Origin: Corynebacterium tuberculostearicum
GTDB taxonomy: Bacteria > Actinomycetota > Actinomycetes > Mycobacteriales > Mycobacteriaceae
Direction: 5' to 3'
Assembly: GCF_016127015.1 (NCBI RefSeq)
Contig: NZ_CP065972.1
Coordinates: 1,922,001-1,986,000 of the forward strand
Length of the DNA stretch: 64,000 nucleotides
Shown: positions 8,613-17,030 of the stretch, in pieces
Layout of the letters: each line of letters opens with the position of its first letter
How positions within the stretch are numbered: position 1 is the first letter of the stretch
Notes under the pieces: model-generated
What the model was told of the DNA's origin: nothing
What the model saw: only the letters and a program-made list of their open reading frames with translations
The model's database searches: none
Position numbers and translations under genes: made by a program

Positions 8613-8647
8613 AACCGCGCACGAAGGTGCGGGGGTTTGGCTGTTTT
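8613..8647 (+). terminator. Terminator after the small peptide gene
   Basis: Stem CGCAC-GAAG-GTGCG with flanking AACC/GGTT pairing across a small bulge, followed by TTTGGCTGTTTT. Confidence 0.6.
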
Positions 8648-8718
8648 CAATGGCTGCTTCGTGGCCGTTGTACTTACACTAAGGAGACAAACCTATCGAG
8701 CTTTAGCAACAAGGAAGC

Positions 8719-9909
8719 GTGTGCCGCACCGTGCCTAAACTTTCACAGCCGCATATTTACCAACGCATTCGCGAAGCCATGACCTTGCAGCGAACCGCTG
8801 CATTGACCGCCTTTTTCTGTGTAGTACTCGCTTTACTCGGCGCATTCTTTTCTCCCACCGAAGACCAGCTGTCGTCCGCAGTGCTCGGCCTTGTCCTCAC
8901 CGTTATCACGACTTGCGCTTACCGCTGGCCTATCAGCATGTCAGTGACTTTTATTGTCGTCTGGATAACTGCAACACTACTTACCAAGACTCCATTTATT
9001 AGCTCGGTATTCTTAGCACCAATATTTCTTGCCGTGATTGCATACCACGGCCATCATGGGCGCACTTTCCTGATCGGAATAGTGCTGTGGCTGGGTGGTC
9101 TAATTGACCCAACAGAACCCAGCATGAATATAGATCCTGCACCAGCCTTTACTTGGGCCATGCTAATCACTATTGGCGGAGTCATCGGTGGCACTTTCGC
9201 CCATTCTGCTGACCGCTATAAATCCGCAATGCTGGAATGGAACGATGATGTCAAGCGCCGCCAATCCGACCTCGCAGAGACTTTGCACAATTCGGTTGTA
9301 TCTAACCTTACAGTTAATACCATGCAGCTAGAGGCACTAAGCCTCGAGTACTCTAAGCAGCCAAAGCTAGCCAAGAAGCTCAATGAGCTTAGCGATTCTA
9401 TGCGCTCTTCAATGTCTGAAGTCCGTGCGCTTACCAAGGTTCTGCGAAACGACATCAATGGGATCAACGACGGTACAAGTTTTGCAACCACCACAAAGCC
9501 TGCGAGCTTTGCTCAGCTTTTATCTGAAGAACAGGAACGCCTGTCCCGGCTCAACCGAGCACCTGTTGTAGAGGTTTCCGGTGAAGAATTCGCACCAGAA
9601 TTTCCCCAAGAAATTCTGGATCCAATTGCAGCTATTACTACTGAGGCATGTCTCAACGCCGTGAAGTATTCACCACCTGGCGCAGAAATTATCATCTCTG
9701 TCCGCCCACATCTGGGGTGGACGCTGGTCTCCATTACTAACCCTGTAGCGAAGCCGACAACCACTAACGCTGATATGTCTTCCGGGATTGGACTATCCTC
9801 AATGACTCGTATAGCCGCTACTATCGACGCTCGTGTCGACACCAACCTAGACGAGGGCAGGTGGGTTTTGACGTTGTCCCTACCTCCGAGCACGCACAAG
9901 GCACGTTAG
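8719..9909 (+). CDS. Membrane sensor histidine kinase (HisKA_3/NarL-partner type)
   Basis: A 396-residue kinase. Residues ~24-165 contain about six hydrophobic segments with short loops and no large extracellular domain. Dimerisation/phosphoacceptor helix: SDLAETLHNSVVSNLT with His near 190; ATPase domain with the N-box ITTEACLNAVKYS near 310 and a GIGLSSM G-box near 357. The usual DNG G1 box is weak (ITNPVAKP). GTG start, with AAGGAA just upstream. It probably phosphorylates the response regulator two ORFs downstream. The compact polytopic sensor suggests a membrane-borne or lipid-soluble cue, or a peptide; the ligand is unknown. Confidence 0.88.
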   Translation: MCRTVPKLSQPHIYQRIREAMTLQRTAALTAFFCVVLALLGAFFSPTEDQLSSAVLGLVLTVITTCAYRWPISMSVTFIVVWITATLLTKTPFISSVFLAPIFLAVIAYHGHHGRTFLIGIVLWLGGLIDPTEPSMNIDPAPAFTWAMLITIGGVIGGTFAHSADRYKSAMLEWNDDVKRRQSDLAETLHNSVVSNLTVNTMQLEALSLEYSKQPKLAKKLNELSDSMRSSMSEVRALTKVLRNDINGINDGTSFATTTKPASFAQLLSEEQERLSRLNRAPVVEVSGEEFAPEFPQEILDPIAAITTEACLNAVKYSPPGAEIIISVRPHLGWTLVSITNPVAKPTTTNADMSSGIGLSSMTRIAATIDARVDTNLDEGRWVLTLSLPPSTHKAR

Positions 9910-9999
9910 ATCCAGCACTCTATCTAGCAAACACTGAGTTCGTCCATTAAGCTATCGCTTGTTTCTAACTAAATTGGTTTTAATTGAAGGAGCCCGCAG

Positions 10000-10158
10000 A
10001 TGCAGGCCACACTCGCTACATTCCTCGCACCACTAATGCTGTCAACTTCACTCCTGGGTGGTCTCGCACCCGGAGACCTTTCCTCCACAACTGAGTACAA
10101 GTCTGCCGTGGATATTGCGTTCGGATGCCCCGCACCATGGTGCCCGAAATCGAAGTAA
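10000..10158 (+). CDS. 52-codon ORF between kinase and regulator, candidate signal peptide
   Basis: ATG at 10000 follows GAAGGAG at a 7-base spacing, one of the best ribosome-binding sites in the region. The product starts MQATLATFLAPLMLSTSLLG (hydrophobic, no basic residue), continues with a short charged middle and ends IAFGCPAPWCPKSK. The two cysteines frame a four-residue PAPW turn. The stop lies inside the response regulator gene, so the two reading frames overlap by ~22-34 bases and translation is likely coupled. Hydrophobic leader plus Cys-containing C-terminus resembles precursors of cyclic peptide pheromones, but no processing protease of the AgrB type is in the window. A simple translational coupler is the alternative. 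Confidence 0.5.
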   Translation: MQATLATFLAPLMLSTSLLGGLAPGDLSSTTEYKSAVDIAFGCPAPWCPKSK

Positions 10159-10829
10159 AAACATCCCTCTTGGTCGTCGATGACGACCCACTTGTCCTTG
10201 AGGCCTTGGGGCGCTACTTCGCCTCGGCTGAGGACATGGAGGTGCGCGCCACCGCAGAAAATGGCAAGGTCGCCCTCGAGCTTTTGCAAGAGCAGGACTT
10301 TGACGTCATTGTCGCGGACATCCATATGCCCGAGATGGATGGCACGACCCTCTTGCGTGAGGTTAACAAGCTGGAACACCCACCGGTCTTTGTTGCGATG
10401 ACCGCGATGGACAATGACGAGACCCTCAAAGAGGTCATGTCCAATAAGGCCGCGGCCTATATTTTAAAAAGCTCCAAGCCGGTCTACATTTTGGATACCG
10501 TGCGCGAGGCCGTGCGCGGCGGCACGGTTGTCACCCCGCAGTCGCTTACGCGCTTGTTTGAGCAGCTTCCCGATTGGAATGCTGAAGGAACCAGCGCTGA
10601 TGCGGCAGCTGCAACCGCCAAGATCAAGGACAATCACCATATCTCCCCTGCGCTAGAGCAGGTCCTGGACTTGGTCTGTCAAGGAAAGTCCAACGAAGAG
10701 ATTGCCAAGAGCACGCATTATGCACCGGGCACGGTGAAGAAGTATGTGTCCACTCTACTCAGTGAATTCCACGCCAAATCGCGACTCGAGCTGGCGGTGA
10801 AGGCGCTCAAGGCCGGCTACGGTTCTTAG
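10137..10829 (+). CDS. NarL/FixJ-family response regulator
   Basis: From ATG 10137 the product has 230 residues: receiver domain with acidic pair DDD in LLVVDDDPLV, phosphoacceptor Asp in DVIVADIHMPEMDG (about residue 61), Thr/Ser position in AMTAMD and Lys in AYILKSSKP; then a LuxR-type helix-turn-helix (LDLVCQGKSNEEIAKSTHYA followed by PGTVKKYVSTLLSEF). It should regulate transcription when phosphorylated by the upstream kinase. An alternative ATG at 10125 adds four residues; neither has a Shine-Dalgarno, in keeping with coupling to the overlapping short ORF. Confidence 0.9.
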   Translation: MVPEIEVKTSLLVVDDDPLVLEALGRYFASAEDMEVRATAENGKVALELLQEQDFDVIVADIHMPEMDGTTLLREVNKLEHPPVFVAMTAMDNDETLKEVMSNKAAAYILKSSKPVYILDTVREAVRGGTVVTPQSLTRLFEQLPDWNAEGTSADAAAATAKIKDNHHISPALEQVLDLVCQGKSNEEIAKSTHYAPGTVKKYVSTLLSEFHAKSRLELAVKALKAGYGS

Positions 10830-10846
10830 AACCCAATTGTTGGATA

Positions 10847-10871
10847 ATCCGGGGGTGGGCTACCCCCGGAT
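10847..10871 (+). terminator. Perfect hairpin after the response regulator
   Basis: ATCCGGGGGT-GGGCT-ACCCCCGGAT, a 10-bp perfect stem 18 bases after the stop. It lacks a T run and precedes a second, canonical terminator. Confidence 0.6.
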
Positions 10872-10888
10872 GAGTTAACACCCCCTCT

Positions 10889-10918
10889 AAACCCCACATG
10901 CTGGGGTTTATTTTTTGT
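10889..10918 (+). terminator. Rho-independent terminator of the kinase/regulator unit
   Basis: AAACCCCA-CATGC-TGGGGTTT followed by ATTTTTTGTTTTT, a textbook terminator. Confidence 0.88.
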
Positions 10919-11426
10919 TTTTCCACCCCCGCTTGCCATTTTTCAAAAGAGACTAGCATCACGTTTGCCGCTTTCCTATAATTGCGGCAACACAAAAGTT
11001 CTTAGTATTTCCCAGGCAACATTTGGAACCTGAACCTGCAGGGTTGCCGCACGTCAGAGCGTTATGGCGCTCGCGTTTTCCTCTAGCCTTACACAGTCAC
11101 GTCATAGAAAGCAGGTGAGAGTTGAACACCAACCTGGCGCGCGTTCGTCGCAGCAGCGATAGGCCTCCCGTCCACATTCGGCCCGCATAACGGCCCGCTG
11201 ACATCGCATTTCACCACGAATCTCTGCGACCCTCACTTTGCGTCGCGCGCACCCGCGTGTTCGCTCCTCACCCAGCTGCGCCCTGCAGCACCACATAGCT
11301 CACCGCTCAACATCCAGACGCCGTATCGGCCGGCAGTTCCAGACCGGCGCAGATACATCGCCCTTCACCCCCATGTGAAAAGTGGTTTCTAGGATGTGAC
11401 CCGTTTGAAAAAGAGGTAGAACCCAT
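10919..11426 (+). other. Long C-rich leader region of putA
   Basis: About 500 bases without a convincing large ORF. The part from ~11100 to 11345 is C-rich and G-poor on the + strand, the composition expected of a Rho-utilisation region, and contains a possible leader peptide (11122-11190). GAGGT lies ~9 bases before the putA ATG. The promoter is not clear. Confidence 0.5.
11122..11190 (+). CDS. Possible 22-residue leader peptide before putA
   Basis: A TTG codon follows AGGTGA at good spacing and opens a short ORF, MNTNLARVRRSSDRPPVHIR then PA and stop. It has three prolines late in the peptide, including a Pro-Pro pair, ahead of a proline catabolism gene. Nothing else supports it. Confidence 0.28.
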   Translation: MNTNLARVRRSSDRPPVHIRPA

Positions 11427-14400
11427 ATGACTTCTCCTGCTAATACCCGCTTGCCCATCTCTGATGATGTGGAAGCAGTCCTGCCTGCAGCTATCAGCCG
11501 CGCCCACGACTGGTTGAAGTCCACTGCGGACGAAGAAGATAAAGCCACCGAACAACTCGCAGACCTGCTGCGCGATGAGGACGGCGTGAAGTTCACCATG
11601 GACTTCGTCGACCGCGTCATGCGCCCAGAAGATGACAAGGTTGCCGCACACGCGCTGAAGGATATTTCCTCTCACTATGACCCGTCGTTCCTAGGCAGCA
11701 TCAATGGTGCGCTCGTTGGTGCCGGTGGCTTCTTCGGCCCAATCCTGCCCAACCTAGTCATGCCGGTTGCCCGCCTGTACATGCGCAAGATGGTTGGCCA
11801 CCTCGTTCTCGACGCCGAGTCTGATGCTCTCAACAAGATTCTGGACAAGGCCGCCGAATCCGGCGAACAGCTCAACCTCAACCTGCTGGGTGAAGCCGTA
11901 CTCGGTGAGGAAGAGGCTAAGTCCCGCGCGGAGCGCACCCTCAAGCTCATCCGGAACCCACGCGTAACCTACGTTTCGGTCAAGGCTTCCTCTATGGTGG
12001 CCCAGCTCAATCAATGGGATATCGATGGCTCGGTAGAGCGCCTTAAGGAGCGCCTGCGTCCGCTGTACCAGGCTGCGGCGAACCGAACCGACAAGGTCTT
12101 TATCAACATGGACATGGAGGAGTACCACGATCTCCACCTGACCATCCGCCTGTTCAAAGAGCTACTCAGCGAGCCGGAATTCCTCACCCTGGATGCCGGC
12201 ATCGTGCTGCAGGCTTACCTGCCGGATACCTTCGATGCGCTCAAGGATATCGCTGACTTTGCTAAGGAGCGCGTGGCTAAGGGCGGCGGCAAGGTCAAGG
12301 TGCGCATCGTTAAGGGCGCGAACCTATCCATGGAAACCGTGCAGGGCGAGGTCCACGATTGGCCGCTGGCTACCTACACCAACAAGCTCGACGTTGACGC
12401 CAACTACTACCGCCTATTGGATTTCATCCTGCGCGAAGAATACGCCGATAGCGTCCGCATCGGTGTAGCAACCCACAACCTCTACACCGCGGCAATGGCC
12501 TATGAGCTGGGTAAGAAGCGCGGCGTGCTGCACATGATGGACTCCGAGATGCTGCAGGGCATGTCCCCAGCACAGCAGGCAGCGGTGCGCAAGGTCTTTG
12601 ACGGCCGCCAGATCCTCTATACCCCGGTTGTCCACGCAGAAGACTTCGACGTCGCCGTGTCCTACCTGGTACGCCGCTTGGAGGAAAACTCCGCGCCGCA
12701 GAACTTCCTCTACGCGCTCTTTGCCCCAGGCGAGGAGCCGTTGGCGGATCAGGAAGAGACGTTCCGTCGGGCCGTCGCCAAGCGCTGGGACACCTTCGCT
12801 GGCGCCCGTCGCACCCAGAACCGCCTCGAGGAGGACGGCCGCCAAGCACCGCGTACTGGCCGCTTTACTAACGAGGCTGACACTGACCCGGCGCTCGCGC
12901 CGAACCGCCAGTGGGCGCTGGAAGCGCTCAAGCGCAACCCGGGCGAGCACGGCATTGGGGAGGTCACCGACCCAGCCGCAGTAGAAGGCCACATCGCTCG
13001 CGCCAAGGAGCTCGGCACCGAGTGGGGCAAGCGCCCTGCCGCCGAGCGCGCCGCCGCACTGGAGGCCGTGGCAGATCAGATTGCATCTCAGCGCGGCAAG
13101 TTCATCTCCGTGGCTGCGTATGAGGCCAATAAGACCGTTACCCAGACCGACCCTGAGGTCTCTGAGGCGATTGACTTCTGCACCTACTACGGCCAGTCCG
13201 CGCGCCTGCTGGAAGAGTCCTATTCCGAGTTCACCCCGCACACCGTCACCGTGGTGACCCCGCCATGGAACTTCCCCATTGCCATCCCGACCGGCGGCAT
13301 TGCGGCATCCTTGGCGGCGGGCTCGGCGGTTATCGTCAAACCAGCCCCGCAGGTAGTTCACTGTGGCAAGCTCGTGGTGGAAGCCTTCCGCACCGCCCTC
13401 GAGGCGCAGGGGCTGGATCCGGATCTGGTGCAGCTTGTGCTCACAGATGAGGCCGAGGCTGGCAAGGCGCTGCTTTCCCACGATGAGGTGGACAATGTCA
13501 TCCTCACCGGCGCGTCCGATACCGGTGCGCTCTTCCGTTCCTGGAAGCCCAAGATGAATATCATGGCAGAAACTTCCGGCAAGAATGCACTCATCATCAC
13601 CCCTGCGGCGGACCCAGACTTGGCCATCGATGACCTCTACAACTCCGCCTTTGGCCACTCTGGACAGAAGTGCTCGGCGGCCTCCCTGGTTATCTTCGTC
13701 GGCGCGGCGGGTAAGTCCGAGCGCCTGCGCACCCAGCTGCTGGATGCCGTTAAGACCCTTAAGCCGGGCCCGGGCTTCGATATCACCACCACCATGAATG
13801 GCCTAGCGGAAGAGCCAAGCGAGAAGCTGCTGCGTGGCCTCACCCAGCTCGAGCCGGATGAGAAGTGGCTCCTCAAGCCGGAAAAGCTCAACCAGGAAGG
13901 CACCCTGTGGTCCCCGGGCATTCGCGATAATGTGCAGCCGGGCTCCTGGTACCACAAGAATGAGTGCTTCGGCCCCATCCTTGGCATCATGTACGCCGAT
14001 ACCTTGGAAGAGGCCATTGCCTGGCAAAACGACACCGGCTACGGCCTAACTGGCGGCATCCACTCGCTTGACGACGCCGAGATTGAGTACTGGATCGACA
14101 ACGTTGAGGTGGGCAACGCCTACGTCAACCGCGGCATCACCGGCGCGATTGTCCAGCGCCAGTCCTTCGGCGGTTGGAAGAAGTCCGTCATGGGACCGGG
14201 CGCCAAGGCTGGCGGCCCGAACTACGTGGCACAGATGGGTGAGTGGGCCGATGGCGAGCTCAAGCCGCGCAACGTAGATATCGCCCCAGCAAGCCTCGCC
14301 GCGCTGCACCGCCTGCGCGATAACCTCTCTGACAAGCTCACCGAGGAGGACATCACCTGGCTGTGGCGCGCCGCTGAACTGGACCAGGTGGCGTGGCAGG

Positions 14401-14870
14401 AAGAGTTTGGCCGCAACCACGACCGCACCGGCCTGGTTTCTGAGGCCAATATCTTCCGCTACCGTCCACTGCTGACCAAGCTGCGCGTGCGCGTGGGCGA
14501 AGGCTACGAGCTGCGCGAGGTTGCTCGCCAGGTGCTGGCCGCCGCAATTACCGGCACCGCCACGGAAATCTCCGCCACCCCGGAGGTTGCCACCCAGCTG
14601 CAGGACCTCGGCTTCGACGTCAAGGCCATCACCGACGAGGCTTTTGCCACCGCCGTGGCCAATGACGCCTCCTCCCGCGTGCGCGCCCTGGGCACCGTGC
14701 CGGATTCCATCTACGAGGCCGCGGTACGCTCCAACTCCGTGGTGCTGGACCAGCCCGTGCTTGCCGACGGCCGCCGCGAGCTCCTTCCTTACCTCCTTGA
14801 GCAGGCAGTCTCGGTAACCATGCACCGCTTCGGCATTATCCGCAACGTAGGTAACCTGCGTGACGAGTAA
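11427..14870 (+). CDS. putA: PutA, bifunctional proline dehydrogenase / P5C dehydrogenase
   Basis: A 1147-residue bifunctional enzyme that oxidises proline to glutamate. The N-terminal ~430 residues are the FAD proline dehydrogenase barrel (VRIVKGANLSMETVQGE, then LYTAAMAYELGKKRGVLHMM). Residues ~490-1000 are the NAD-dependent aldehyde dehydrogenase, with TPPWNFPIAIPTGG and the catalytic Cys in GHSGQKCSAASL near 748. No N-terminal ribbon-helix-helix is present, so it does not autoregulate by DNA binding as enteric PutA does. Length agrees with corynebacterial PutA. Monocistronic, between a long leader and a strong terminator. Confidence 0.97.
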   Translation: MTSPANTRLPISDDVEAVLPAAISRAHDWLKSTADEEDKATEQLADLLRDEDGVKFTMDFVDRVMRPEDDKVAAHALKDISSHYDPSFLGSINGALVGAGGFFGPILPNLVMPVARLYMRKMVGHLVLDAESDALNKILDKAAESGEQLNLNLLGEAVLGEEEAKSRAERTLKLIRNPRVTYVSVKASSMVAQLNQWDIDGSVERLKERLRPLYQAAANRTDKVFINMDMEEYHDLHLTIRLFKELLSEPEFLTLDAGIVLQAYLPDTFDALKDIADFAKERVAKGGGKVKVRIVKGANLSMETVQGEVHDWPLATYTNKLDVDANYYRLLDFILREEYADSVRIGVATHNLYTAAMAYELGKKRGVLHMMDSEMLQGMSPAQQAAVRKVFDGRQILYTPVVHAEDFDVAVSYLVRRLEENSAPQNFLYALFAPGEEPLADQEETFRRAVAKRWDTFAGARRTQNRLEEDGRQAPRTGRFTNEADTDPALAPNRQWALEALKRNPGEHGIGEVTDPAAVEGHIARAKELGTEWGKRPAAERAAALEAVADQIASQRGKFISVAAYEANKTVTQTDPEVSEAIDFCTYYGQSARLLEESYSEFTPHTVTVVTPPWNFPIAIPTGGIAASLAAGSAVIVKPAPQVVHCGKLVVEAFRTALEAQGLDPDLVQLVLTDEAEAGKALLSHDEVDNVILTGASDTGALFRSWKPKMNIMAETSGKNALIITPAADPDLAIDDLYNSAFGHSGQKCSAASLVIFVGAAGKSERLRTQLLDAVKTLKPGPGFDITTTMNGLAEEPSEKLLRGLTQLEPDEKWLLKPEKLNQEGTLWSPGIRDNVQPGSWYHKNECFGPILGIMYADTLEEAIAWQNDTGYGLTGGIHSLDDAEIEYWIDNVEVGNAYVNRGITGAIVQRQSFGGWKKSVMGPGAKAGGPNYVAQMGEWADGELKPRNVDIAPASLAALHRLRDNLSDKLTEEDITWLWRAAELDQVAWQEEFGRNHDRTGLVSEANIFRYRPLLTKLRVRVGEGYELREVARQVLAAAITGTATEISATPEVATQLQDLGFDVKAITDEAFATAVANDASSRVRALGTVPDSIYEAAVRSNSVVLDQPVLADGRRELLPYLLEQAVSVTMHRFGIIRNVGNLRDE

Positions 14871-14909
14871 TTCCCGGCCGCGTCAGCGGACGCGTTAAAG
14901 GTACTGAAG

Positions 14910-14948
14910 GGAGGTAGTGCCCCGCCCGTGGGCCGCTACCTCCTTTTT
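14910..14948 (+). terminator. putA terminator
   Basis: GGAGGTAG (14910-14917) pairs with CTACCTCC (14936-14943), followed by TTTTTCG. Confidence 0.85.
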
Positions 14949-14989
14949 CGTCTATGCGCTGCGAGTTTTATGTGGCATAGTGGTAGACA

Positions 14990-16363
14990 ATGTCTACGTC
15001 ACATAATTCGTCTTCCCGCGACGAGGCCAAGCGCCCGTCTGCGCAGGAAAAAGGCAACGCAACACAGATCCAAAAACCGGGCGAGGAAGATTCTCATACC
15101 CTCGTCGCTTATGATGATGCGCACCTTGGTGCAGAGGCTGCCAGCGAGCACCCTGCCGAGCGCGACGATAAATCCGCCGTCCTGGCCAAGGACTTCCGCA
15201 CCATGGCCAAGGTCTCGGTGGTCTTTATCCTTATCGTCGCCGGCCTAGCGCTGGCCGGCTACCTGCTCAAGTTCATTTGGGTAGGCCTGCTGCCGGTCCT
15301 GCTCGCCATCCTCGTCTCCACGGTGCTCTATCCGATCAGCGCTTGGCTGCGTGGTAAGGGATTCCCGCGCTCGCTCGCGGCGGTCAGCACCTTGCTCGGT
15401 CTCATCATTATCTTCTGCGGTGTTTTCGCCGCCATGGCCCCGGTTGTCACCAACCAAAGCCAGACACTCATTGACCAAGCTGAAGATGGCATCAGTCAAC
15501 TCACGGAAATGGTGGAAGAGTCCCCCATCGATATCCAAAGTGACCAGCTACAGTCCGTGCTCGAAGACGTGGTCAAGTTTGCCAAGGGCCAAGCCTCTAC
15601 CATCGCTACCGGCGTTATCTCTGGTTTCTCGATGGCCAGCTCCATCGTCGTGGCCGCGCTGATCATGCTCTTTGTCACCTTCTTCATCATTAAAGACGGC
15701 GACAAGTTCCTGCCCTGGCTGCGCAAGTACACCGGCAACTCCACCGGCTGGCACATCACCGAGCTCGGCGCGCGCATCTGGAAGACCCTGTCCGGCTTTA
15801 TCCAGGCGCAGGCCGCGGTGGCCATGGTGGACGCAGTTCTCATCGGCCTTGGCCTGTGGGCTCTGCAAGTTCCGCTCGCGCTCGTCATCGCCGTGGTGAC
15901 GTTCTTCGCCAGCTTCATCCCGATCATCGGCGCGGTCACCGCCGGTGCGCTCGCCGTCATCGTTGCGCTGGTGTCCAACGGTCTTACTAACGCACTTCTT
16001 GCTTTGGCGCTTATCATCATCGTCCAGCAAGTAGAGGGCAACGTCCTCCAGCCGATGCTGCAGTCCAAGGCCATGGGCCTGCACGCCACCATCGTCCTGC
16101 TTTCCGTGACCGTCGGCTCCACCCTGGCCGGCATCGTGGGCGCCTTCCTCGCCGTCCCCGTGGCCGCAACCATCGCCGTTGTCGTGCGCTACCACGCCGA
16201 GATGGCCGCGCTGCGCTCCGGCGAAGTCGAGCCCTCCGATATAGACATCATCACCGGCTCCAAGGACGATCCTGAAGACTTCAGCGACTTCACCTACGAA
16301 CACGATGAGACCCCACGCGACAAGGTAGAGCAGCTCTACCAGTCCATGAGCCCGCTGAGCTAA
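14990..16363 (+). CDS. AI-2E family transporter (PerM/TqsA-like)
   Basis: A 457-residue membrane protein. The first ~65 residues are polar and cytoplasmic; then paired helices at ~67-105 and ~120-145, a soluble central segment, and a block of helices from ~210 to 400 (ALIMLFVTFFIIKDGDKFLP, and GAVTAGALAVIVALVSNG), the AI-2E transporter plan; a polar acidic tail follows. The family includes the AI-2 exporter TqsA but also Na+/H+ antiporters, so the substrate is open. CATAGT ends eight bases before the ATG and no Shine-Dalgarno is seen, so the transcript is probably leaderless. Confidence 0.88.
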   Translation: MSTSHNSSSRDEAKRPSAQEKGNATQIQKPGEEDSHTLVAYDDAHLGAEAASEHPAERDDKSAVLAKDFRTMAKVSVVFILIVAGLALAGYLLKFIWVGLLPVLLAILVSTVLYPISAWLRGKGFPRSLAAVSTLLGLIIIFCGVFAAMAPVVTNQSQTLIDQAEDGISQLTEMVEESPIDIQSDQLQSVLEDVVKFAKGQASTIATGVISGFSMASSIVVAALIMLFVTFFIIKDGDKFLPWLRKYTGNSTGWHITELGARIWKTLSGFIQAQAAVAMVDAVLIGLGLWALQVPLALVIAVVTFFASFIPIIGAVTAGALAVIVALVSNGLTNALLALALIIIVQQVEGNVLQPMLQSKAMGLHATIVLLSVTVGSTLAGIVGAFLAVPVAATIAVVVRYHAEMAALRSGEVEPSDIDIITGSKDDPEDFSDFTYEHDETPRDKVEQLYQSMSPLS

Positions 16364-16381
16364 GACTCAGCCACAACAAGC

Positions 16382-16412
16382 AGCGCGCCGGTCCTCCCCG
16401 GCGCGCTTTTTA
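16382..16412. terminator. Bidirectional terminator
   Basis: AGCGCGCCGG, a six-base loop and CCGGCGCGCT (10 bp perfect), followed by TTTTAG on the + strand. It separates the convergent transporter and nucleosidase genes. Confidence 0.88.
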
Positions 16413-16416
16413 GTTT

Positions 16417-17007
16417 TTAGCGCAGAAAGCCTAGGTCCGTAGCTGCCGAGGCGAGCTGGCGCGCACCGCAGTCAAGGACGTTGGCCCAGGTGCCCTTGGA
16501 TTCCTCATTGGCGGAATCGGAGACCTGCTTGAGCAGGGTGCAGGGCACCTCGAAGCGCTGGCATACTGCGGCGATGGAATAGCCTTCCATGTCGCACAGC
16601 TGCGATTTCTTGGCCAGCTCGGTGCGCAGGGCGGTATCGGAGACAAACATGTCGCCCGTGGCCAGTCCGCGCACCGGCAGGCGGCCGGAGGTCTCGAGCT
16701 CGATGGCCTCTGGCAGCAGGTAGCGGTTGATATCGGTAAGCACTTCTAACTTGAAGTCATGCTTGGTGACCTTGCCTATTTCGAAGACGCCAGCCATGCC
16801 GTCGACAAGCGCGCCGGCCGTGCCAATGTTGACCACGCGATCGGGAAGGGCGCCGTTAGCGCGGGCGTCGGCAAGAGCTTCCGTCAGCGCAATGGCCGCC
16901 GGAACCGTACCGATTCCGGTGATGAGCAGGGGTTCGCCTTCCGGAATGTGGGCGGCTTCCGCGTCCACAGCGGCGACGAAAAGGGGGCGTCCGTTGAGAT
17001 TCTCCAT
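16417..17007 (-). CDS. Nucleosidase of the MTA/SAH nucleosidase (PNP/UDP) superfamily
   Basis: A 196-residue protein with the fold's conserved points: ITGIGTVPAAIAL near residue 30, NIGTAGAL near 60, CDMEGYSIAAVC near 138 (Met-Glu contacting the ribose) and the catalytic-type Asp in VSDSANEE near 163. It should cleave the glycosidic bond of a nucleoside such as methylthioadenosine or S-adenosylhomocysteine. It is shorter than E. coli MtnN (232), so the exact substrate is unclear. Confidence 0.82.
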   Translation of the reverse strand: MENLNGRPLFVAAVDAEAAHIPEGEPLLITGIGTVPAAIALTEALADARANGALPDRVVNIGTAGALVDGMAGVFEIGKVTKHDFKLEVLTDINRYLLPEAIELETSGRLPVRGLATGDMFVSDTALRTELAKKSQLCDMEGYSIAAVCQRFEVPCTLLKQVSDSANEESKGTWANVLDCGARQLASAATDLGFLR

Positions 17008-17030
17008 GCCTGCGAGAATACCTGCCCGCC

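Noticed and set aside
12414..13658. 414-codon frame antisense to putA
   Set aside because: No family similarity and it lies wholly within conserved PutA coding sequence.
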